Assembly: GCA_947501045.1 (NCBI GenBank) | Contig: CANMUI010000001.1 | Span: 806,001-870,000 of the forward strand | DNA from: an uncultured Psychrobacter sp. | GTDB taxonomy: Bacteria > Pseudomonadota > Gammaproteobacteria > Pseudomonadales > Moraxellaceae | DNA length: 64,000 nt | Direction: 5' to 3' | Shown here: positions 63,603-64,000 of the stretch, piece after piece | Position numbering within the stretch: position 1 is the stretch's first letter | How the letters are laid out: every line of letters begins with the position of its first letter | Program-made: the position numbers and the translations under genes | Notes under the pieces: generated by a model | Databases searched by the model: none | What the model was told of the DNA's origin: nothing | What the model saw: only the letters and a program-made list of their open reading frames with translations

Positions 63603-64000
63603 CTAAACTGATAAATGGCGTAACCAGTTTAAAATATCTCGGTACACAGTACGGTTATCCTGTTCATGCAGCGGTTCATGGCGCATGTTAGGGTATAGAC
63701 GCATATTAACCTGCTTAAAACCTTGCTTCTCTAAATGACTAATTACTTTGCGCACACCGCGCCCCATATTACCGATAGGGTCCTCCTCGCCGCTGACAAA
63801 CAGCATAGGAAAATCCTTGGAAACGGTTTTAGCCCAACCTTTATGTAAGCTGGCCTGCATCAATGCAAATAGGGTCAAAAAACCATTATTAGTAAAGTCA
63901 AAGCCGGTCAAGGGGTCGGCCTCATAAGCGGCAACCGCTGTAGGGTCTTCGTTTAGCCAAGCAAATTCTGAATCTGAGATACGATTGTTAAGCTTGCTAT
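63603..64000 (-). CDS. Alpha/beta hydrolase (lysophospholipase/monoglyceride lipase-like), C-terminal part
   Basis: The frame runs off the right edge, so the N-terminus with the nucleophile elbow is missing. The last 132 residues show the catalytic acid in FVSGEEDPIGNMG and the catalytic His in YPNMRHEPLHEQ, the usual COG2267 arrangement. It probably cleaves acylglycerol or lysophospholipid esters; the substrate is inferred only from the subfamily. Confidence 0.8.
   Translation of the reverse strand, partial: SKLNNRISDSEFAWLNEDPTAVAAYEADPLTGFDFTNNGFLTLFALMQASLHKGWAKTVSKDFPMLFVSGEEDPIGNMGRGVRKVISHLEKQGFKQVNMRLYPNMRHEPLHEQDNRTVYRDILNWLRHLSV

Overview
The window looks like a chromosomal segment of a moderately AT-rich gammaproteobacterium of the Moraxellaceae, most likely Psychrobacter or a close relative. 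This is an inference from gene content and order (purM-purN next to perM-hda, a microcompartment-free ethanolamine pathway, a Cfa/DUF1365/DUF2177 lipid cluster) and from protein wording; no database was searched. I see no rRNA, CRISPR array, prophage, transposase or plasmid gene. Nearly all space is ordinary housekeeping and catabolic genes, with many clear intrinsic terminators.

Layout. 1-3.6 kb: end of a succinate-semialdehyde dehydrogenase-like gene, then a three-gene ABC importer of the thiamine-precursor (ThiXYZ-like) kind. 3.6-8.6 kb: purM-purN (minus), perM-like AI-2E family permease and hda (plus), and a secreted DUF2057 protein. 8.7-14.5 kb: a Dps-family protein, a YcxB-like membrane protein, serS, tkt and a small membrane protein. 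14.5-17.4 kb: a sparse, AT-rich accessory patch with a protein made of 11-residue charged repeats, a 3'-truncated sodium:solute symporter gene and nearly 1 kb without genes but with an orphan terminator. 17.4-23.3 kb: dppABCDF dipeptide importer. 23.6-32.7 kb: a catabolic island on the minus strand with a GMC oxidoreductase, a DUF779 protein, eutC, eutB, ethanolamine permease, a zinc alcohol dehydrogenase and an acetaldehyde-type aldehyde dehydrogenase. Together these would import ethanolamine, split it to acetaldehyde and ammonia, and oxidise the aldehyde to acetate without a microcompartment.

33-40 kb: a PIF1-like helicase with a C-terminal HTH, a GAPDH/erythrose-4-phosphate dehydrogenase homologue, tRNA-Ser(UGA), a lipoprotein, a ribbon-helix-helix protein, two tRNA-Asn(GUU) genes and an aspartate aminotransferase. 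40.5-46.6 kb: a plus-strand cluster of SDR, FAD amine-oxidase-like protein, DUF1365, Cfa-like methyltransferase and DUF2177, which looks like a membrane-lipid modification pathway. 46.7-53.4 kb: acyl-CoA thioesterase, CDF metal transporter, glutathionyl-hydroquinone reductase, a second Dps, a GFA-family protein and uvrB. 53.5-57.6 kb: two tandem HisC-like aminotransferase paralogues and three small proteins of unknown function. 58-64 kb: recJ, a TRIC-like channel, an EmrE/DMT-type transporter, queE, dapD and the end of an alpha/beta hydrolase.

Points most worth a second look: the lipid-modification cluster; the hendecad-repeat protein; the tandem aminotransferases, one of which has lost the usual NPTG glycine; hairpins placed just upstream of dppA, adhP and the CDF gene; and the recurrence of hydrophilic, probably disordered insertions inside otherwise conserved enzymes.
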